From assembly GCF_016107685.1 (NCBI RefSeq), contig NZ_JABASY010000004.1, positions 242,739-306,738 of the forward strand: a DNA stretch of 64,000 nucleotides, given 5' to 3'. Below the pieces are notes generated by a model. That model was not told the origin of the DNA. It searched no databases and worked only from the letters and a program-made list of their open reading frames with translations. Source of the stretch: Brevibacterium yomogidense. Its GTDB lineage: Bacteria > Actinomycetota > Actinomycetes > Actinomycetales > Brevibacteriaceae. A program made the translations under genes and the position numbers. Below are positions 8,081-17,314 of this stretch, piece after piece; the first letter of the stretch is position 1; every line of letters begins with the position of its first letter.

Positions 8081-9682
8081 ATGAGTGAGTCCCCCTCCGT
8101 CAGCGGTGTCCCGCACCCGCAGTCCCGTCCGGTCCTCGTCGTCGACTTCGGCGCGCAGTACGCACAGCTCATCGCCCGCCGTGTGCGGGAAGCCGGTGTG
8201 TTCTCCGAGGTGATCCCGCACACCGCATCCGCAGGCGACATCGCCGCGAAGGAACCGCGCGCCATCGTCCTGACCGGCGGACCCTCGTCGGTGAATGAGG
8301 AGGGTGCGCCCGCCCTTCCCGCGGGACTGCTCGACCTGGGCACCCCCGTGTTCGGCATCTGCTACGGCTTCCAGACCGTCGCCCACGCGCTGGGCGGGAC
8401 CGTCGCGAAGACCGGACAGCGCGAGTACGGGTCCACTGTCGCCAGTGTCACGGACTCCGGTGCGCTGCTGGACGGTGTGAGCGGCGACCAGACCGTGTGG
8501 ATGTCCCATGCGGACTCCGTCACCGAGGCCCCGGCCGGCTTCTCCGTGCTGGCCTCCACCTCCTCCACCCCGATCGCCGCGTTCGAAGACCTGGGCCGCA
8601 AGATCGCCGGTGTGCAGTGGCATCCGGAGGTCCTCCACTCGGAGAACGGCCAGAAGGTCCTGGAGAACTTCCTCTTCCGCGTGGCCGGCCTGGAAGCCGA
8701 CTGGACGAACCAGTCGATCATCGACGACCAGGTCGCCCGCATCCGCGCGCAGGTGGGCGACAAGAAGCTCATCTGCGGGCTGTCCGGCGGCGTCGATTCC
8801 GCGGTCGCGGCAGCGCTGGTGCACAAGGCGGTGGGCGATCAGCTCACGTGCGTCTTCGTCGACCACGGGCTGCTGCGCGAAGGGGAGCGGCGCCAGGTCG
8901 AGGAGGACTTCGTCGGTTCCACCGGTGTGCGGCTCGTGACCGTCGACGCAGTGGACACGTTCCTCGGCGAGCTCGACGGTGTGACTGACCCGGAGACCAA
9001 GCGCAAGATCATCGGCCGCGAATTCATCCGCAGCTTCGAGCAGACCGCTGCGGAACTCGTCGCGGAATCGCGGGGCGAATCCGGCGGGGACATCGAATTC
9101 CTCGTCCAGGGGACGCTCTACCCGGACGTCGTGGAATCCGGCGGGGGATCGGGTACCGCGAACATCAAGAGCCACCACAACGTGGGCGGCCTTCCGGAGG
9201 ACCTCCAGTTCCAGCTCGTCGAGCCGCTGCGGGAACTCTTCAAGGACGAGGTCCGCGCGATCGGCCGTGAGCTGGGCCTGCCGGAAGAGATCGTGGGACG
9301 CCAGCCGTTCCCCGGGCCCGGCCTGGGCATCCGGATCGTCGGCGCAGTGTCCGCGGAACGCCTGGCGATCCTACGCCGTGCCGACGCGATCGCCCGCGAG
9401 GAACTCACCGCTGCGGGACTGGACGACGAGATCTGGCAGTGCCCCGTCGTGCTCCTGGCGGACGTCCGCTCCGTGGGCGTGCAGGGCGACGGCCGCACCT
9501 ACGGACACCCGATCGTGCTGCGGCCCGTCAGCAGCGAGGACGCGATGACCGCCGACTGGACACGTGTGCCGTTCGACGTGCTCGCGAAGATCTCCAGCCG
9601 CATCACCAACGAGGTCGACGAGGTCAACAGGGTCGTCCTCGACGTGACGTCGAAGCCGCCGGGCACCATCGAATGGGAGTGA
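8081..9682 (+). CDS. guaA: GMP synthase (glutamine-hydrolysing)
   Basis: A 533-residue enzyme that converts XMP to GMP with ATP and glutamine. The N-terminal class I amidotransferase domain begins [20 protein letters not shown] and has the nucleophile cysteine in VFGICYGFQ and the catalytic His/Glu in [10 protein letters not shown]. The ATP pyrophosphatase domain has the PP-loop [14 protein letters not shown] near residue 231. The dimerisation domain ends with [15 protein letters not shown], the canonical C-terminus. Upstream in-frame codons exist, but ATG 8081 is supported by the -10 at 8068 and by family length. A strong terminator follows. Confidence 0.97.
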   Translation: MSESPSVSGVPHPQSRPVLVVDFGAQYAQLIARRVREAGVFSEVIPHTASAGDIAAKEPRAIVLTGGPSSVNEEGAPALPAGLLDLGTPVFGICYGFQTVAHALGGTVAKTGQREYGSTVASVTDSGALLDGVSGDQTVWMSHADSVTEAPAGFSVLASTSSTPIAAFEDLGRKIAGVQWHPEVLHSENGQKVLENFLFRVAGLEADWTNQSIIDDQVARIRAQVGDKKLICGLSGGVDSAVAAALVHKAVGDQLTCVFVDHGLLREGERRQVEEDFVGSTGVRLVTVDAVDTFLGELDGVTDPETKRKIIGREFIRSFEQTAAELVAESRGESGGDIEFLVQGTLYPDVVESGGGSGTANIKSHHNVGGLPEDLQFQLVEPLRELFKDEVRAIGRELGLPEEIVGRQPFPGPGLGIRIVGAVSAERLAILRRADAIAREELTAAGLDDEIWQCPVVLLADVRSVGVQGDGRTYGHPIVLRPVSSEDAMTADWTRVPFDVLAKISSRITNEVDEVNRVVLDVTSKPPGTIEWE

Positions 9683-9729
9683 GCGCGCGCTGCTGAGGCA
9701 GAGGCGCGCTCGCGCCGCGTGAGGCAGAA

Positions 9730-9753
9730 GGGGGAGCTGAAGCTCCCCCTTTC
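9730..9753 (+). terminator. Rho-independent terminator after guaA
   Basis: GGGGGAGCT (9730-9738) pairs with AGCTCCCCC (9741-9749), followed by TTTCTGT. It lies 48 bp after the guaA stop and closes that transcription unit before the bio operon. Confidence 0.85.
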
Positions 9754-9797
9754 TGTCGTTTCGGGCGGTGGCTGCCTCGTGGCGGTGCCCGTGAAAT

Positions 9798-9825
9798 TTG
9801 CTCCTGAACACTGTTCAGCTACTGT
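9798..9825 (+). promoter_or_regulatory. Predicted bioY promoter
   Basis: TTGCTC (9798-9803) and TACTGT (9820-9825) are separated by 16 bp. The first BioQ-like palindrome fills the spacer between them, so a bound repressor would block RNA polymerase. This is inferred by eye. Confidence 0.45.
9805..9817 (+). promoter_or_regulatory. BioQ-like operator, copy 1
   Basis: TGAACACTGTTCA is a 13-bp perfect inverted repeat of form TGAAC-N3-GTTCA. It matches the known actinobacterial motif for the TetR-type biotin repressor BioQ (TGAAC-N3-GTT-type). It lies between the likely -35 and -10 of bioY. Confidence 0.7.
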
Positions 9826-9838
9826 GTGACGCATGCCC

Positions 9839-9851
9839 TGAACGCTGTTCA
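9839..9851 (+). promoter_or_regulatory. BioQ-like operator, copy 2
   Basis: TGAACGCTGTTCA has the same TGAAC-N3-GTTCA form, centred 34 bp downstream of copy 1 and 34 bp before the bioY start codon. Two sites about three helical turns apart suggest cooperative binding on one face of the DNA. Confidence 0.7.
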
Positions 9852-9884
9852 GGGGTACGGTTGCTTCCACACGAAGGAGATCCC

Positions 9885-10574
9885 ATGTCACACGCAGCTT
9901 CCGCGGACCGCGGTGTGCCCACTCCACCTCCCGCGGGGGTGAGGGGGACGGGTGCTGCCGAGACCTCGGCGGCGGGCTCCGCGGGCGCAGCGGCAGTGAG
10001 CAGTCACGGCCGCTGGGGTGCCCGCGACCTCGCCTTCGTCGCGGTCTTCGCGGCCCTCATCGCGGTGCTCGCGGCGATGCCGGCGATCCCCGTGGGCGGG
10101 GCGGGCGTCCCGATCACCCTGCAGACGCTGGGCATCGCGCTCACCGGCATGGTGCTGGGCCCGGCGCGCGCGTTCCTCGCCTCCGCGCTCTACGTGGCGC
10201 TGGGCCTCATCGGCCTGCCGATCCTCGCGAACTTCACCGGAGGGTTCGGTGTCCTCGCGGGGCCGTCGGCCGGCTATCTCCTGGCCTTCCCGCTCTACGC
10301 GCTGGCACTGGGCGCAGTCGCAGCCTGGCTCGTCAAGCGGTTCCGCGGCTGGAAGCTGTGGGCGCTGCTGCTGGTGGGCGGCGTCCTCACGAGCTTCCTC
10401 ACCGTCCACCCGCTGGGCATCGTCGGCATGTCCGTCAACCTGGGCCTCACGTTCCCGCAGGCGTTCGTCGCGGACATGCCGTTCTGGCCCGGTGACATCA
10501 TCAAGAACGCTGCAGCCGCCGGCCTCGCAGTCGTCGTCCACCGCGCGTTCCCGGGGGTCCTCGTCCGCCGATGA
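9885..10574 (+). CDS. bioY: Biotin ECF transporter S component BioY
   Basis: A 229-residue membrane protein, the biotin-binding subunit of an energy-coupling-factor transporter. After a 40-residue Ala/Gly/Ser-rich N-terminal tail come about six transmembrane helices, including DLAFVAVFAALIAVLAAMPA, PITLQTLGIALTGMVLGPAR, GLPILANFTGGFGVLAGPSAG and the C-terminal PFWPGDIIKNAAAAGLAVVV, all BioY hallmarks. GAAGGAGA at 9873-9880 fixes the start. Two BioQ-like operators lie directly upstream, which supports biotin as the substrate. The stop overlaps the ATPase start by 4 bp. Confidence 0.94.
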   Translation: MSHAASADRGVPTPPPAGVRGTGAAETSAAGSAGAAAVSSHGRWGARDLAFVAVFAALIAVLAAMPAIPVGGAGVPITLQTLGIALTGMVLGPARAFLASALYVALGLIGLPILANFTGGFGVLAGPSAGYLLAFPLYALALGAVAAWLVKRFRGWKLWALLLVGGVLTSFLTVHPLGIVGMSVNLGLTFPQAFVADMPFWPGDIIKNAAAAGLAVVVHRAFPGVLVRR

Positions 10575-11311
10575 GCATCGTCTTCGACCGCGCGGGCGTG
10601 CACGTGCTCGATCCGGCGTCGGACCGCAGGCCCGACGAACCCACTCGCCGTGCGATCCTCACCGACGTGACGTGTGCGCTCACCGAACCCACCGTGACCG
10701 TCATCGGCGCGAACGGGTCCGGCAAGTCGACGCTGCTCCAGCTCATCAACGGCCTCATCCCCGTCGATGAGGGCAGCGTCACGGTCGACGACCTCGACGT
10801 CGCCTCCCACGGCCGGGAGGTCCGCCGCCGCGTGGGCTTCGTGTTCACCGACCCCGCCGCGCAGCTCGTCATGCCCACCCCGCTCGAGGACGTGGAGCTC
10901 TCCCTCAAGCGCACCGTCCGCGACCGGAAGGCCCGCCGGGCACAGGCGCTCGACGTGCTCGACGAACTGGGTGTCGCGGACCTCGCCGAACGCAGCGTCT
11001 ACGAGCTGTCCGGCGGGCAGCGGCAGCTCGTCGCGCTCGCGTCCGTCCTCGCCGTCGACCCGGCGGTGCTGGTGCTCGACGAGCCGACGACCCTGCTGGA
11101 TCTCGCGAACCGGGAGAAGCTGCGGGCCGTGCTCGCGGACCTCGTCGCCCGCCGCGGCGTGCGGACCATCCTCTCCACTCACGACCTCGAGGTCGCCCAC
11201 GACGCCCAGCGCACCCTCCTCATCCACGACGGCCGCCTGCACGCGGACGGCCCACCCGCCGAGGTCGTCGCCACCTACCGCGACCTCGTCACCCGCGAGG
11301 CCCAGGCGTGA
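10571..11311 (+). CDS. bioM: Biotin ECF transporter ATPase (BioM-type)
   Basis: A 246-residue ABC ATPase. It has Walker A GANGSGKSTLLQ near residue 46, the signature LSGGQRQLVALASVL near 143, Walker B VLVLDEPTTLLD, and a switch histidine in LSTHDLEVAHD. It powers biotin uptake together with BioY and BioN, facing the cytoplasm. It is joined on both sides by start/stop overlaps (ATGA at 10571, GTGA at 11308). The single ATPase, rather than a pair, is typical of dedicated BioMNY systems. Confidence 0.92.
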   Translation: MSIVFDRAGVHVLDPASDRRPDEPTRRAILTDVTCALTEPTVTVIGANGSGKSTLLQLINGLIPVDEGSVTVDDLDVASHGREVRRRVGFVFTDPAAQLVMPTPLEDVELSLKRTVRDRKARRAQALDVLDELGVADLAERSVYELSGGQRQLVALASVLAVDPAVLVLDEPTTLLDLANREKLRAVLADLVARRGVRTILSTHDLEVAHDAQRTLLIHDGRLHADGPPAEVVATYRDLVTREAQA

Positions 11312-11919
11312 AAGCCCGTCAGCGGTTCCTGGGCCGCCGGATCCCGGGTGATTCGTGGCTCCACCGCGCACCTGCGTGGGCGAAGCTCGCCGGGGTCGCC
11401 GCGCTCAGCATCGTCGTGCTCGCCACCCGCGACGCGGCGGTGAACGCGGGTCTCATCGTCATCATCGTGGCGGTGGCGCTCACGGCGCGTCTGCCGCTGC
11501 GGGAGGTCGTCGCACCGGTCCTGCGGATCGGGCTCATCATCGTGGGGGTCGTGGCGGTCCACCTGTGGCTCACCGACTGGATCAACGGGGCCCGCATCGC
11601 GTCGACGATCGTCGTGTGCATCCTCGCCGCCGCGCTCCTCATGCTCACGACGACGATCGGCGAACTGGTCGCCGTGTTCGAAGTGCTCGCATGGCCGCTG
11701 CGGTTCGTCGGCCTGCAGCCGGCGACGGTGGGGCTGGCGGCGGGACTGGTCGTCCGCAGCCTGCCGGTGCTCGCCGACCTCGCCCGCGTCGCCACAGACT
11801 CCGCCCGCGCCCGAGGCCTCGACACCTCACTGACCGCCCGCACCGTCCCGCTGGTGCTGGGCGCTGTGAAGTACGCGCAGGACACGGGGAAGGCGCTGGA
11901 GGCGCGAGGGCTGGGCTGA
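11308..11919 (+). CDS. bioN: ECF transporter T component (BioN-type)
   Basis: A 203-residue transmembrane coupling protein. Helices include KLAGVAALSIVVLATRDAAV, RIGLIIVGVVAVHLWLT and IVVCILAAALLMLTTTIGEL. The cytoplasmic coupling motif reads SARARGLDTSL and the C-terminal motif KALEARGLG, both of the A-R-G type that T components use to contact the ATPase. The GTG start overlaps the bioM stop. It closes the bioYMN operon; a repeat-rich intergenic region follows. Confidence 0.9.
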   Translation: MKARQRFLGRRIPGDSWLHRAPAWAKLAGVAALSIVVLATRDAAVNAGLIVIIVAVALTARLPLREVVAPVLRIGLIIVGVVAVHLWLTDWINGARIASTIVVCILAAALLMLTTTIGELVAVFEVLAWPLRFVGLQPATVGLAAGLVVRSLPVLADLARVATDSARARGLDTSLTARTVPLVLGAVKYAQDTGKALEARGLG

Positions 11920-11968
11920 GCCCGCAGTTCCCGAAACAGTCCGCACGTCCCGCGGTGCCTGGAGTTGT

Positions 11969-12004
11969 CGCAGCGCCTGCACTTCCCGCAGCGCCTGCAC
12001 TTCC
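11969..12004 (+). repeat. Two-copy 18-bp direct repeat
   Basis: CGCAGCGCCTGCACTTCC occurs at 11969-11986 and again at 11987-12004, followed by the start of a third copy. It lies 50 bp after the bioN stop in the 391-bp gap between convergent bioN and the lactate dehydrogenase-like gene. The whole gap consists of repeats and hairpins; I see no gene in it. Confidence 0.85.
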
Positions 12005-12015
12005 CGCGGGACCTG

Positions 12016-12063
12016 TTACTGGTTGGGAGGACCGGCGAGTTCGCGGGTCCTCCCCACCGGTAA
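12016..12063. terminator. Large hairpin, probable bidirectional terminator
   Basis: TTACTGGTTGGGAGGACC (12016-12033) pairs with GGTCCTCCCCACCGGTAA (12046-12063) with a few mismatches. The strong core is GGGAGGACC/GGTCCTCCC. It sits between two convergent genes. Related GGTAACTGGTCCC/GGTAACCGGTCCC copies follow at 12059-12091. No T-run is present, so termination is inferred. Confidence 0.55.
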
Positions 12064-12118
12064 CTGGTCCCACCAGCCGGTAACCGGTCCCGCGGCGCTG
12101 CGTGTGGTGGGCGGTGTA

Positions 12119-12176
12119 CAGGCGAGCGCCACACCGGACGGCGTGTGCAGGCGAGCGCCACACCGGACGGCGTGTG
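12119..12176 (+). repeat. Two-copy 29-bp tandem repeat
   Basis: Two identical, directly adjacent 29-bp units begin CAGGCGAGCGCC and end GACGGCGTGTG (12119-12147, 12148-12176); a truncated third copy starts at 12177. There are no spacers, so this is not a CRISPR. Confidence 0.9.
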
Positions 12177-12195
12177 CAGGTGAGCGCAGGGCGGC

Positions 12196-12320
12196 GCCTG
12201 CCGGCCAGGCCTGTGCGGGGTGCGCCCGGCAGCCAGGCCTGGGCGGTGCGCCCGGCAGTCAGGCCCGGGCGGCCCGCCCGGCAGTCAGGCCCGGGCGGCC
12301 CGCCCGGCAGTCAGGCCTGC
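12196..12320 (-). repeat. 26-bp tandem array over the stop codon of the lactate dehydrogenase-like gene
   Basis: About five units of roughly 26 bp with the core GCCCGGCAGTCAGGCC. The gene's stop codon (TCA on the plus strand, 12311-12313) lies in the last unit, and the same TCA recurs 26 and 52 bp away (12285-12287, 12259-12261). The array therefore looks like duplication of the gene's own 3' end. Confidence 0.85.
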
Positions 12321-13579
12321 GCGGGGCGAGAGCGGGTGAATTCCGGTGCGGGCAGGCGCTCTAGCCGGGACAGCTGCGTGACGTGGGAGGGGTTGAGCTC
12401 CGCCACGGAGCTCACCTGGATGAGCTTCATCGTCCGCTCGATCTGGTCGGAGAGGATCTCGATCATCCGGTCGACGCCCTCACGCCCACCGGCCATGAGG
12501 CCGTACAGGTAGGCGCGGCCGACCAGCGTGAAGTCGGCGCCCAGTGCCAGCGCGGCGACGATGTCGGCACCGTTGCGGATACCCGTGTCGAGGATGATCT
12601 CGACGTCGTTCCCCACCTCGCGCGCGACGTGCGGCAGCAGGTGGAAGGGCACGGGCGCCCGGTCCAGCTGGCGGCCACCGTGGTTCGACAGGATGATGCC
12701 GTCGACGCCCAGGTCCGCGAGCTTCTTCGCGTCCTCGACGGTCTGCACGCCCTTGACCACGAACTTGCCCGGCCACAGCGCACGGATCTCCGCGAGGTCG
12801 TCGTAGTCGATCGACGGGTCCATCGCCGCGTTCAGCAGCTCGCCCACCGTGCCACCGGTCTCCGACAGGGACGCGAACTCCAGCTTGGGGGTCGTGAGGA
12901 AATCCCACCACCACCAGGGGCGGGGGATCGCGTTGAGGATCGTCGACGGGCTGAGCTGCGGCGGGATGGAGAAGCCGTTGCGGGCGTCGCGCAGGCGGGC
13001 GCCGGCGACGGGGGTGTCCACGGTGAACATGAGGGTGTCGAAGCCGGACGCGGCGGCCCGCTCGACCAGACCGTAGGAGATCTCCTTCTGCCGCATGACG
13101 TACAGCTGGAACCAGTTCCGGCCGTGCGGGTTCGTCGCCTTGACGTCCTCGATCGACGTCGTGCCCAGCGTGGACAGGGAGAAGGGGATGCCCGCCGCGC
13201 CCGCTGCGCCCGCGCCGGCGATCTCACCTTCGGTCTGCATGAGGCGGGTGAAACCGGTCGGGGCGATGCCGAAGGGCAGGGCACTGCTGCCGCCCAGGAT
13301 CTGCGTGGTCATGTCCACATGGGACACGTCGTTGAGGATCGCCGGGTGGAATTCGACGTCCTCGAAGGCCTGGACGGACCGGGTCATGGAGAACTCCCCC
13401 TCCGCCGCCCCGTCGGTGTAGTCGAACGCCGCGGCCGGGGTGCGACGCTTCGCGATCCGACGAAGATCGTCGACGGTGAGCGCGCCGGAGAGCCTGCGGC
13501 GCTTGCCGTTCGGATCGAACTTCTTGAACTTCATGAGCTCAAGGATCTCTGTCGGATTCGGTACCTGCCGCTTGACCAT
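12311..13579 (-). CDS. lldD: FMN-dependent alpha-hydroxy-acid dehydrogenase (L-lactate dehydrogenase-like)
   Basis: A 422-residue flavoenzyme that oxidises L-lactate or a related 2-hydroxy acid. Family motifs are [58 protein letters not shown], the catalytic histidine segment [14 protein letters not shown] (near residue 300), and [19 protein letters not shown]. The start at 13579 has GAAGGAG upstream on the coding strand. No lactate permease or lldR is adjacent, so substrate and electron acceptor (quinone versus oxygen) stay open. The 3' end lies in a 26-bp tandem array. Confidence 0.88.
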   Translation of the reverse strand: MVKRQVPNPTEILELMKFKKFDPNGKRRRLSGALTVDDLRRIAKRRTPAAAFDYTDGAAEGEFSMTRSVQAFEDVEFHPAILNDVSHVDMTTQILGGSSALPFGIAPTGFTRLMQTEGEIAGAGAAGAAGIPFSLSTLGTTSIEDVKATNPHGRNWFQLYVMRQKEISYGLVERAAASGFDTLMFTVDTPVAGARLRDARNGFSIPPQLSPSTILNAIPRPWWWWDFLTTPKLEFASLSETGGTVGELLNAAMDPSIDYDDLAEIRALWPGKFVVKGVQTVEDAKKLADLGVDGIILSNHGGRQLDRAPVPFHLLPHVAREVGNDVEIILDTGIRNGADIVAALALGADFTLVGRAYLYGLMAGGREGVDRMIEILSDQIERTMKLIQVSSVAELNPSHVTQLSRLERLPAPEFTRSRPAQA

Positions 13580-13746
13580 CGTGGACTCCTTCGCGTCGGT
13601 CGAAGCTCGTCTGAGCCGATCAGTGCCATGATAGGCGCGCCGCCTGCCAGCGCGTGCGTCCCGTCCAGCGGAGCCGCCCTTCGGAGTGCGGCGCGCACAC
13701 CGCACACGCACACAACGGGGATTGTGTTGTGAGGTGTGTCTGACGC

Positions 13747-13752
13747 TAGCGT
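13747..13752 (+). promoter_or_regulatory. -10-like hexamer of the AGCS symporter gene (leaderless candidate)
   Basis: TAGCGT ends seven bases before the ATG at 13760. AAGGG at 13754-13758 is only one base from the start, too close to be a working Shine-Dalgarno. Confidence 0.45.
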
Positions 13753-13759
13753 GAAGGGC

Positions 13760-15256
13760 ATGGGACTCATCGACGACCTCAACACCTGGCTCGGAGACGC
13801 AGAGGGGTGGTTGTGGACATGGATCGGCATGCCGATCGTCGCGGTCATCGCCCTCTGGTTCACCCTGAGGACGGGCGCCGTCCAGATCCGCATGCTCCCG
13901 GCGATGTTCCGGTCCATCATGGAGAAGCCGCAGACCGAAGAGGGGGCGAAGGGCGACAACAAGTCCCTCTCCGCGTTCCAGGCGTTCGTGATCTCCGCCG
14001 CCGCCCGTGTGGGCACCGGCAACGTGTCCGGTGTGGCCGGCGCGATCTTCATCGGCGGCCCGGGCGCCGTCGTGTGGATGTGGATCATGTGCCTCTTCAC
14101 GAGCGCGGCGAGCTTCATCGAGTCCACGCTCGCCCAGCTCTACAAGGTCCGGGCGGAGGACACCTACAAGGGCGGTCCCGCCTTCTACATCCACCGCGGG
14201 CTGGGCAGCAAGGGCTTCGGCGCGTTCTTCGCGCTGCTCTTCATCTTCTGCTTCGCCCTGGCGTTCACGTCGCTGCAGGCCAACACCATCACCGATGCGG
14301 TGAGCGGTGCGGTCGGAGTGTTCACGGACCCCGCCGGCCTCGGATGGCTGCCGTTCGTCGTGGGTGCGGCGCTCGCCCTGCTCACCGCCGGCATCGTGAT
14401 CGGCGGGATGCGGCGTGTGGCGACCGTCGCGCAGAACATGGTGCCGATCATGGCGGTCATCTACCTCGTCGTCGGCCTCATCGTCGTGGCGCTCAACTTC
14501 TCAGAGCTGCCGCGGGTCCTCACCCAGTTGGTCGACGGCGCGTTCAACCCGCAGGCGGCGGTGGGAGGCGGCATCGGTGCCGCGATCGTCAACGGGGTCC
14601 AGCGGGGCATGCTCTCCAACGAGGCGGGCATGGGTTCGGTCCCGAACGTCGCTGCGACGGCCTCCGTCAGCCACCCCGTCAAGCAGGGGCTCGTGCAGAC
14701 GCTGGGCGTCTACTTCGACACCCTGCTCATCTGCTCGATCACCGCGTTCATCGTGCTCGTCGCCTTCCCGGACACGTCGACCGGGGGTGAGGGCCTCCTC
14801 ATGGTGCAGGAGTCGCTGACGAACAGCCTGGGCCCCTGGTCCGCGATCCTCCTGGGGATCATCATGCTGCTGCTCGCGTTCACGTCCGTGCTGGGCAACT
14901 ACTCGTACGGTGAGGCGAACGTCCACTTCCTCACGTCGAAGCGGGGCTGGCACATCGCCTTCGGCCTGTCCGTGGTCGTCATGGTGTTCATCGGTTCCGT
15001 CATCACCGTCGAACTGGCCTGGTCGATCGCGGGGGTGTCGATGGTCGCGATCGCGCTCATCAACCTCGCTGTCATCGCGGTCCTCGCTCCCACAGCGCTC
15101 AGACTGCTGCGTGACTACCGGGCGAAGGTCGCGAAGGGGGAGGACCCCGTCTTCCTCGCGGAGGAGATGCCCGACATCGACAACGTCGAGACGTGGACGT
15201 CGGAGGACGTCAGCGACTACGTCGACGCACGGGACGCGCACACGTCCGGGCGCTGA
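13760..15256 (+). CDS. AGCS-family amino acid (alanine/glycine):cation symporter
   Basis: A 498-residue membrane transporter of the sodium/proton:alanine-glycine symporter family. It shows [20 protein letters not shown] near residue 92, [20 protein letters not shown] near 280, and about ten to eleven hydrophobic helices. The C-terminal 50 residues are acidic and cytoplasmic ([20 protein letters not shown]). A GTG 24 bases upstream is in frame, but ATG 13760 is preferred because of the -10 hexamer. The gene is divergent from the lactate dehydrogenase-like gene and convergent with the glycosyltransferase. Confidence 0.92.
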   Translation: MGLIDDLNTWLGDAEGWLWTWIGMPIVAVIALWFTLRTGAVQIRMLPAMFRSIMEKPQTEEGAKGDNKSLSAFQAFVISAAARVGTGNVSGVAGAIFIGGPGAVVWMWIMCLFTSAASFIESTLAQLYKVRAEDTYKGGPAFYIHRGLGSKGFGAFFALLFIFCFALAFTSLQANTITDAVSGAVGVFTDPAGLGWLPFVVGAALALLTAGIVIGGMRRVATVAQNMVPIMAVIYLVVGLIVVALNFSELPRVLTQLVDGAFNPQAAVGGGIGAAIVNGVQRGMLSNEAGMGSVPNVAATASVSHPVKQGLVQTLGVYFDTLLICSITAFIVLVAFPDTSTGGEGLLMVQESLTNSLGPWSAILLGIIMLLLAFTSVLGNYSYGEANVHFLTSKRGWHIAFGLSVVVMVFIGSVITVELAWSIAGVSMVAIALINLAVIAVLAPTALRLLRDYRAKVAKGEDPVFLAEEMPDIDNVETWTSEDVSDYVDARDAHTSGR

Positions 15257-15313
15257 CGGCGGGTCCCGGGCGCAGGCGCACGCCGGTCTCCTCCACGCGT
15301 GGGGACCATGCGT

Positions 15314-15386
15314 CTCGCACCCGGGCCGTTCTTCTCATACCCGGGCCACTCGACTCACGCCCGCGTCGTCTCACACCCGGTCCTGC
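15314..15386 (-). repeat. Imperfect tandem copies over the glycosyltransferase stop codon
   Basis: Four imperfect copies of CTCRCACCCGGGCC begin at 15314, 15334, 15354 and 15370. The plus-strand TCA inside the last copy (15371-15373) is the stop codon of the minus-strand glycosyltransferase, and copies two and three carry the same TCA. The array fills the gap between convergent genes. Confidence 0.7.
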
Positions 15387-16558
15387 GCCCACTTCGGGGC
15401 GCGGGTGGATGACCGTCCGACGGCCTGGGGCGCGGGGCGGGCGATCGCGGCGGAGTAGTGGCCGATCAGCTGCGAGCACACGCTCTTCCACGACCGTCCC
15501 CGCACGGTCTCGCGGGCCGTCCGCCCGAACGCCCGGCGCTTCGCCGCATCACCGGCGAGGTCGGCCACGTGCGCGCGCAGGCCCGCGAGGTCGCCGGGGC
15601 GGTACAGCCACCCCGTCCGCGAGGAGCCGACGAGGTCCAGCGGGCCGCCGCGTGCCGGGGCGACGACCGGCACGCCGGATGCCATCGCCTCCTGGATGGT
15701 CTGGCAGAACGTCTCGAACTCGCCGGGCGCGGCCATGATGTCGAAGCTCGCGACCGCCTGCGCCAGCGCGTCCCCGCCCAGGAACCCTGTGAAGTGCGCA
15801 TCCGGCAGGCGGCGGCGCAGCCGGTCCTTCTGCGGCCCTTCGCCCACGATCACCACCCGCACGTTCGGCAGGCCCGACAGCACCCGCAGATCCTCGATCT
15901 GCTTCTCCGCGGCGAGGCGTCCCACGCACCCGACGACGACCTCGGGCCCGGTGCCGTCCTCACTCACCCCCACCCGCGCCCGGAACGCGGCGGAGCGGTG
16001 GGAGGAGTGGAAGCGGGTGGAGTCGACGCCTCGGGCCCACAGGCGCACGTCCTCGACCCCCAGGTCGGTGAGCTGGTCGACGGTGTACGACGACGGGGCC
16101 AGGGTGAGCGAGGCGTGCTGGTGGATGGTGCGGACGTGGTTCCACAGGACCGTCTCCAGCCCGTGCATCCCGTACCGGGCGGCGTAGGCGGGGACCTCCG
16201 TCTGGTAGACGGCGACGGACGGCAGCCCCAGGTCCTGCGCGGCGAGCACGCCCCGCCACCCGAGCACGAAGGGGGACGCGACGTGCACGACGTCCGGGGA
16301 GAAGCCCGCCAGCAGCCGGCGGATCCGGGCGACTCCACCGGGGGCGACCCGCACCTTGCGGTACCGCGGCAGCGCGAAGCTGGGGACGTGGACGACGGGC
16401 GCGCCCGCCACCTCGCGGGGCCGGTCGCCGCGGCTGCCCGGCGCGATGACGACGGCGTCGTCCCCGCGTTCGGCCAGGTGGTCCAGGACGCGCAGCAGGC
16501 TGTGGGTGACACCATTCGTCTGCGGGAGGAACGACTCTGCGATCAGTGCGACTCTCAC
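15371..16558 (-). CDS. GT4 glycosyltransferase (mannosyltransferase-like)
   Basis: A 395-residue GT-B glycosyltransferase. The N-terminal domain starts VRVALIAESFLPQTNGVTHS, with VVHVPSFALPRYRKVRVAP and VHVASPFVLGWRGVLAAQ. The C-terminal donor domain has VVGCVGRLAAEKQIEDL, VIVGEGPQKDRLRRRLP and the EFETFCQTIQEAMASGVPVV segment that binds the nucleotide sugar. It resembles actinobacterial GDP-mannose-dependent enzymes that act on phosphatidylinositol or glycolipids (PimB'/MgtA types); the acceptor is not proved. A GTG start at 16558 is chosen because the protein then begins at the first beta strand. Confidence 0.85.
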   Translation of the reverse strand: MRVALIAESFLPQTNGVTHSLLRVLDHLAERGDDAVVIAPGSRGDRPREVAGAPVVHVPSFALPRYRKVRVAPGGVARIRRLLAGFSPDVVHVASPFVLGWRGVLAAQDLGLPSVAVYQTEVPAYAARYGMHGLETVLWNHVRTIHQHASLTLAPSSYTVDQLTDLGVEDVRLWARGVDSTRFHSSHRSAAFRARVGVSEDGTGPEVVVGCVGRLAAEKQIEDLRVLSGLPNVRVVIVGEGPQKDRLRRRLPDAHFTGFLGGDALAQAVASFDIMAAPGEFETFCQTIQEAMASGVPVVAPARGGPLDLVGSSRTGWLYRPGDLAGLRAHVADLAGDAAKRRAFGRTARETVRGRSWKSVCSQLIGHYSAAIARPAPQAVGRSSTRAPKWAQDRV

Positions 16559-16702
16559 ATGCTCGAGCCCAGCGCACGAAGATGACGGGCAGGCGGACGG
16601 TCGGGTGACCGGCGGGAGAACTCGTCGCGAACGTGTGTATCCTGCCCGTATCGGGGTGCGGTGGGCGCCTGAGGCGGTCGTGGGAGCGGAGGGTGCACTG
16701 GC

Positions 16703-17314
16703 ATGGTCTGGGTCGTGCTCGTGCTGGTGCTCGCGGCCGTCATCGCGGTGTCTGTGGCGCTCGTGATCCGCTACAACCAGCTGTCGCTCAACCGGTCGCT
16801 CACCGTGGAGGCGCGCAGGCAGTTCGACGTCGCACGGTCCACCCGGCACGGCATCATCCCCGTCTTCGTCGCAGAGGCCCGCAGTGCGCTGGGCGACCGC
16901 GATCCGCGGATCGCGGACCTCGAGACGGCCGTGGTCACCGCGCAGACGGTGCGCACCCGGTCCGATGCGGGAGTCGCCGAACACGTCGTCACCGACGCCG
17001 CACGGACCGTCGCCGCAGGGCTGCGGGAGAAGGCCACCGCAGCCGAGGCCGAGGTCGGCTTCGCAGGCGACCTCTTCTCCCAGCTCGACGAGCACGAGAC
17101 CCACATCGGCGCCGCGGTCCGCCACCACAACGCGAGTGTCCGCGCGTACATGCGACGGCGCGCGCAGGTGCTGTCCGCTCCGCTGCGCGGCGCGTACGCA
17201 CCGATCACGGAGATCGACTACACCCCGTCCGAAGGGGACGCGCACGCGCTCGAGCGCAGTCCGTCCCCCGGGGCGGAGGACTACCGGCCCGGCCGTGTCG
17301 CGGAGGGGCTGTGA
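16703..17314 (+). CDS. LemA-like single-pass membrane protein
   Basis: A 203-residue protein with one N-terminal transmembrane segment (VVLVLVLAAVIAVSVALVI, residues 3-23), followed by RYNQLSLNRSLTVEARRQFD and RHGIIPVFVAEAR. This parallels the LemA pattern (N-x-L, then R-x-D-L-I-P-x-L-V), and the later HHNASVRAYMRRRAQVLSAP resembles the second LemA helix. LemA function is poorly known. The similarity is clear in layout but weak in key residues, so this may be a diverged relative. The stop overlaps truA (GTGA at 17311), suggesting co-transcription. Confidence 0.6.
   Translation: MVWVVLVLVLAAVIAVSVALVIRYNQLSLNRSLTVEARRQFDVARSTRHGIIPVFVAEARSALGDRDPRIADLETAVVTAQTVRTRSDAGVAEHVVTDAARTVAAGLREKATAAEAEVGFAGDLFSQLDEHETHIGAAVRHHNASVRAYMRRRAQVLSAPLRGAYAPITEIDYTPSEGDAHALERSPSPGAEDYRPGRVAEGL

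Noticed and set aside
12119..12320. Repeats resembling a CRISPR array
   Set aside because: The 29-bp and 26-bp units are contiguous, with no spacers between them, and no cas genes are present. They are tandem repeats.
13580..14194. Upstream extension of the lactate dehydrogenase-like gene on the minus strand
   Set aside because: The extra 205 codons overlap the start of the AGCS symporter gene antisense and give His/Arg-rich sequence. A clear GAAGGAG site precedes the ATG at 13579.
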